This document shows positions 6,660 through 8,550 of a stretch of 8,550 nucleotides of DNA, piece after piece. The notes under the pieces are model-generated. The model did no database searches. It saw only the letters and a program-made list of their open reading frames with translations, and was not told where the DNA came from. How positions within the stretch are numbered: the first letter of the stretch is position 1; the number at the start of each line of letters is the position of its first letter. The DNA comes from Methanomethylovorans sp. (GTDB lineage: Archaea > Halobacteriota > Methanosarcinia > Methanosarcinales > Methanosarcinaceae), in the NCBI GenBank assembly GCA_020854785.1, contig JAHFZE010000101.1, positions 1 through 8,550 on the forward strand, in the 5' to 3' direction. A program made the translations under genes and the position numbers.

Positions 6660-7433
6660 TTACACTGACCTGAGAAGACGAAATCCAAGAGAGTAGTGAC
6701 CGTAGTTCGGGTGGAAGGTTATTCGATAGGCTGATCTACATTTCTTTGGGTAGTTGACCCAGCTACCCCCACGTAGGACCGGGCTAGAGGCAACAACATC
6801 ATCCCAGGTGCTAGCATAAGCCAGAGCATTTTCCTGATTTTCGTTATATCTGTTATGACACCATTCCCATAAATTACCATGCATATCATACAAACCCCAG
6901 GGATTCGGTTTCTTTTTACCTACCGGCTGAGTCCCATTCCCTGAGTTGCCATAATACCAGGCATAATCCCCCAAATTTGAATCAGCATCTCCAAAAGAAT
7001 ATCTTGTGGCTGTGCCTGCCCTGCAGGCATATTCCCACTCTACCTCGGTGGGCAGGCGGTACTTATCAGTGTCTTCCTTTGTGTTCAATTTCTTAATATA
7101 TTCCTGTACATCGTTCCAGGAAACACATTCAACAGGTCTGTCATCTCCTTCAAAACATGAAGGATCGTTACCCATCACGGACCTCCACTCTTTCTGGATC
7201 ACTAGATATTTTCCAAGATAAAATTGTTTCATCACTATATTAACCGCTGTTTCATAGCTATACTTATTTTGACCCATCTGGAACTCGCCGGCAGGGATGG
7301 GCACGAACTCCATATTGATGGAATTTTTTATAGATGTGGTGTGCATTTTCTTCTCATTTTCTTCTTGCATTTTTCCAATACGCTCATCTTTTTTGTGCAT
7401 TCTCTCAAAATCATCAATTATTTCATCAGCCAT
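6660..7433 (-). CDS. FGE/SUMF1-like (formylglycine-generating-enzyme fold) domain protein
   Basis: Residues about 41-257 form a complete FGE-sulfatase (SUMF1) domain: FVPIPAGEFQMG at 43-54, DRPVECVSWNDV at 98-109, YRLPTEVEWEYACRAG at 125-140, PNPWGLYDMHGNLWEWC at 177-192 and VLRGGSWVNYPKKCRSAYR at 219-237, ending GFRLLRSV. True FGE oxidises a sulfatase Cys to formylglycine with two active-site cysteines. Aligning GGSWVNYPKKC with human GGSYMCHRSYC leaves Cys232 at the second position and Asn227 at the first, so FGE activity is doubtful and a binding or regulatory role is more likely. The first 40 residues are highly charged (DDFERMHKKDERIGKMQEE), probably a coiled coil. No signal peptide, so cytoplasmic. 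ATG 7433 has no ribosome site but a TATA box 30 bases upstream. No sulfatase gene is in the window. Confidence 0.9.
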   Translation of the reverse strand: MADEIIDDFERMHKKDERIGKMQEENEKKMHTTSIKNSINMEFVPIPAGEFQMGQNKYSYETAVNIVMKQFYLGKYLVIQKEWRSVMGNDPSCFEGDDRPVECVSWNDVQEYIKKLNTKEDTDKYRLPTEVEWEYACRAGTATRYSFGDADSNLGDYAWYYGNSGNGTQPVGKKKPNPWGLYDMHGNLWEWCHNRYNENQENALAYASTWDDVVASSPVLRGGSWVNYPKKCRSAYRITFHPNYGHYSLGFRLLRSV

Positions 7434-7459
7434 AGTTATTTGGTTTGAGAATTTTTTCC

Positions 7460-7467
7460 TATATTAA
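7460..7467 (-). promoter_or_regulatory. TATA box of the FGE-like gene
   Basis: The minus strand reads TTAATATA, centred 30 bases upstream of the ATG at 7433, leaving a leader of about five bases. No ribosome site is visible before the ATG. Confidence 0.45.
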
Positions 7468-7812
7468 GGACGAACAAGATCGTATTTAGGTTTTGCATTC
7501 ATTAAAGTACCTATAGAAACAATCTGGTGTGGATAGTTATGCCTTGTTATTGAAAATTAGAGAATCAGATTTTCCTGTTAAACAATGTTCAATCACCGAA
7601 AACCTATGGTGAAATCACCAAAACTCTGTAGATCTCCTTAAAATTTTTCATGTTTCATATTGTGCTGGAAAAAAGTATAAGGGCAGTCTAGAAATGAGTT
7701 CGGTATTAAGGTAATGCTACTTACTGAATTGGAAACTGTGATTCAGAGAAAAATTCACAGGGTATTGAAATTACATACACTCAGACGACTGACGATAGGT
7801 GGTAGTTTTCCC
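7468..7812. other. Gene-poor stretch between divergent genes
   Basis: Between the FGE-like promoter and the DUF1232 promoter I find no convincing gene, RNA or mobile element. It holds a small cluster of GGTGA/TCACC inverted repeats at 7593-7619. A 51-codon frame (ATG 7714 to TGA 7869) ends right before the next start, but has no ribosome site and runs through that gene's promoter. Several short frames (one encodes GKKYKGSLEMSSVLR before its stop at about 7711) look gene-like but are broken, so a decayed gene is possible. Confidence 0.4.
7593..7619. repeat. TCACC-GGTGA-TCACC inverted-repeat cluster
   Basis: TCACC at 7593-7597, GGTGA at 7608-7612 and TCACC at 7615-7619. The central GGTGA can pair with either flank; with the right copy it makes a 5+5 palindrome with two bases between (GGTGAAATCACC). 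The flanks also form a direct repeat ATCACCgAAAAC / ATCACCAAAAC. It may be a regulator site; chance is not excluded. Confidence 0.35.
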
Positions 7813-7818
7813 AAAAAT

Positions 7819-7825
7819 AAATATA
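7819..7825 (+). promoter_or_regulatory. TATA box of the DUF1232 gene
   Basis: AAATATA lies about 48 bases before the ATG at 7870. Initiation about 25 bases downstream leaves a leader of about 22 bases that contains a GGAG ribosome site at 7861-7864, five bases before ATG 7870 and eight before ATG 7873. Confidence 0.45.
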
Positions 7826-7869
7826 CTTCTGTCTATAATCCTTATTTAATTCTTATTGATGGAGTATGA

Positions 7870-8301
7870 ATGATGAAAACCTTTTATGACTATCTTCAAG
7901 AAGAGATCAACGGTTTAGAAGGGTGTTTTGATAAGTTGATATTTTATATCCCTGATTTTTTCACACTCCTATGTGATCTGCTTCGTCAAAACATTGATTC
8001 TGAGGATCGCAGGCTCATTAATTCTGCATTGGCATATTTTGTAGTTCCAAATGATCGGATATATGAAGAGATCTATGGACCTATGGGATATGTTGATGAT
8101 GTTTATGTTTGTACTCTTGTACTGAATAAAATACAAGAGAAATATGGTTATGAGTTCCTTGAGCAACTCTGGGACCATGATGAAGAACTTGATCACGTAT
8201 TGGATTACAGCTACAACAAAAGTTTACAGCTTCTTGGGGACCCAGATCTGATCAAAGAGATATTGAAGTATTCTGGATTAGATCATCTAGGTACAATGTG
8301 A
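7870..8301 (+). CDS. DUF1232 (YkvA-like) domain protein
   Basis: A 143-residue acidic protein. Residues about 48-86 match the DUF1232/YkvA core: ALAYFVVPNDRIYEE followed by GPMGYVDDVYVCTLVL, the counterpart of the family's AL-Y-x-x-P-x-D-x-x-P-(x)n-G-x-x-D-D pattern. The family is widespread in bacteria and archaea and has no settled function. The N-terminal part (KLIFYIPDFFTLLCDLLRQ) is an amphipathic or weakly hydrophobic helix, and the C-terminal 50 residues are rich in Asp/Glu and predicted helical. There is no signal peptide or full membrane segment. The first two codons are both ATG; GGAG at 7861-7864 could serve either. The gene is monocistronic by context, flanked by a gene-poor stretch and a convergent tRNA gene. 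Family assignment is from motif reading, function unknown. Confidence 0.78.
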   Translation: MMKTFYDYLQEEINGLEGCFDKLIFYIPDFFTLLCDLLRQNIDSEDRRLINSALAYFVVPNDRIYEEIYGPMGYVDDVYVCTLVLNKIQEKYGYEFLEQLWDHDEELDHVLDYSYNKSLQLLGDPDLIKEILKYSGLDHLGTM

Positions 8302-8447
8302 ACCATCATTATATACAGGCATCAGATTTAGATCACGTAGCCTGTTGTAGGCAAAAAATCGTCATATATGGAAGATCTTTATCTTCAAAATCCAAGATAC
8401 ATACGTGAGCTGTCAAATGCTTTCGCGACATTGCTTTGAAATTCAGA
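8302..8447. other. Spacer between the DUF1232 gene and tRNA-Thr
   Basis: No gene supported. It holds a small hairpin GCCT-GTTGT-AGGC at 8340-8352 next to an A6 run. Read on the minus strand, the T6 precedes the hairpin, so it is not a classic terminator for either gene, although the T6 alone could stop transcription coming from the tRNA gene. Confidence 0.3.
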
Positions 8448-8521
8448 AGCCCCGGGCGTGATTTGAACACGCGACCTAGTGATTACAAGTCACTCGCTCT
8501 GCCGGGCTGAGCCACCGAGGC
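8448..8521 (-). tRNA. tRNA-Thr, anticodon UGU
   Basis: A 74-base cloverleaf on the minus strand. The acceptor stem GCCTCGG/CCGGGGC has seven pairs including one G-U. The D stem is GCTC/GAGC, with GG in the loop. The anticodon stem is AGTGA/TCACT around the loop CTTGTAA, so the anticodon is TGT (8487-8485) and reads ACA threonine codons. The T stem is GCGTG/CACGC around TTCAAAT. There is no intron and CCA is not encoded. The discriminator base is U73 (8448), as is usual for archaeal tRNA-Thr. A37 follows the anticodon, the site of t6A and of further methylation by TrmO-family enzymes, one of which is encoded at the left end of the window. The promoter lies at or beyond the right edge. Confidence 0.95.
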
Positions 8522-8550
8522 ATATATTTATGGATTGCATGCTCTACATA

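Noticed and set aside
6660..7433. FGE-like protein as the variable protein of a diversity-generating retroelement
   Set aside because: The C-terminal fold fits, but the end (CRSAYRITFHPNYGHYSLGFR) is not rich in AAY-derived Asn codons, no near-identical template repeat is seen in the flanks, and there is no reverse transcriptase in the window.
7714..7869. 51-residue + strand frame as a real gene
   Set aside because: No ribosome site, and it covers the TATA box and leader of the DUF1232 gene. Its ending just before the next ATG is suggestive but not enough.
8340..8352. Hairpin GCCT-GTTGT-AGGC as an intrinsic terminator
   Set aside because: A 4-bp stem is weak, and the adjacent homopolymer is A on the + strand and lies on the 5' side of the stem on the minus strand, the wrong arrangement for either neighbour.
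8343..8435. 32-codon minus-strand frame just downstream of tRNA-Thr
   Set aside because: It has no ribosome site, no recognisable content and lies where tRNA transcription should end.

Overview
The window looks archaeal, most likely a methylotrophic methanogen of the Methanosarcinales. This rests on GGTG/GAGG-type archaeal ribosome sites, AT-rich TATA boxes 25-30 bases upstream of starts with almost no leader, T-rich rather than hairpin terminators, a tRNA without an encoded CCA, and a gene set typical of that group (long TPR protein, FGE-like domain protein, archaeal MscS, DUF1232 protein). The order-level call is inference; no taxonomic marker gene is present.

Layout. 1-150 is the tail of an unrecognised + strand gene. 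It is followed on the same strand by trmO (tRNA-Thr m6t6A37 methyltransferase family) and a carbon-nitrogen hydrolase (nitrilase superfamily), probably one transcription unit. On the minus strand, 2600 to 1491 holds a 63-residue orphan with a very strong ribosome site and then a PHP-domain phosphoesterase, probably an operon. Divergent from it, and reading right, is a large leaderless gene (2787-5420) for an 877-residue TPR protein whose repeats recur about every 48 residues. Convergent with that is an mscS-type channel gene (6469-5489, minus), and behind it an FGE/SUMF1-like domain protein (7433-6660, minus). After a gene-poor 436-base stretch comes a + strand DUF1232 protein (7870-8301), and at the right edge a minus-strand tRNA-Thr(UGU).

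The genes do not form one obvious pathway. The clearest functional link is trmO with a tRNA-Thr gene about 8 kb away, since tRNA-Thr is the family's known substrate. The TPR protein, mechanosensitive channel, FGE-like protein and DUF1232 protein are separate monocistronic units, each with its own TATA box.

The most useful observations are annotation-level. The nitrilase and the PHP protein both have conserved N-terminal beta strands encoded upstream of their first usable ATG. The nitrilase looks like a one-base insertion at the trmO/nitrilase junction, and the PHP gene looks like an ATT start behind a good ribosome site. Other points are a direct-repeat pair in front of the TPR promoter, the exact 48-residue repeat period, loss of the first catalytic Cys position in the FGE-like protein, and the well-supported 63-residue orphan. 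I see no transposase, CRISPR array, phage gene or defence system, and no convincing undescribed multi-gene system.
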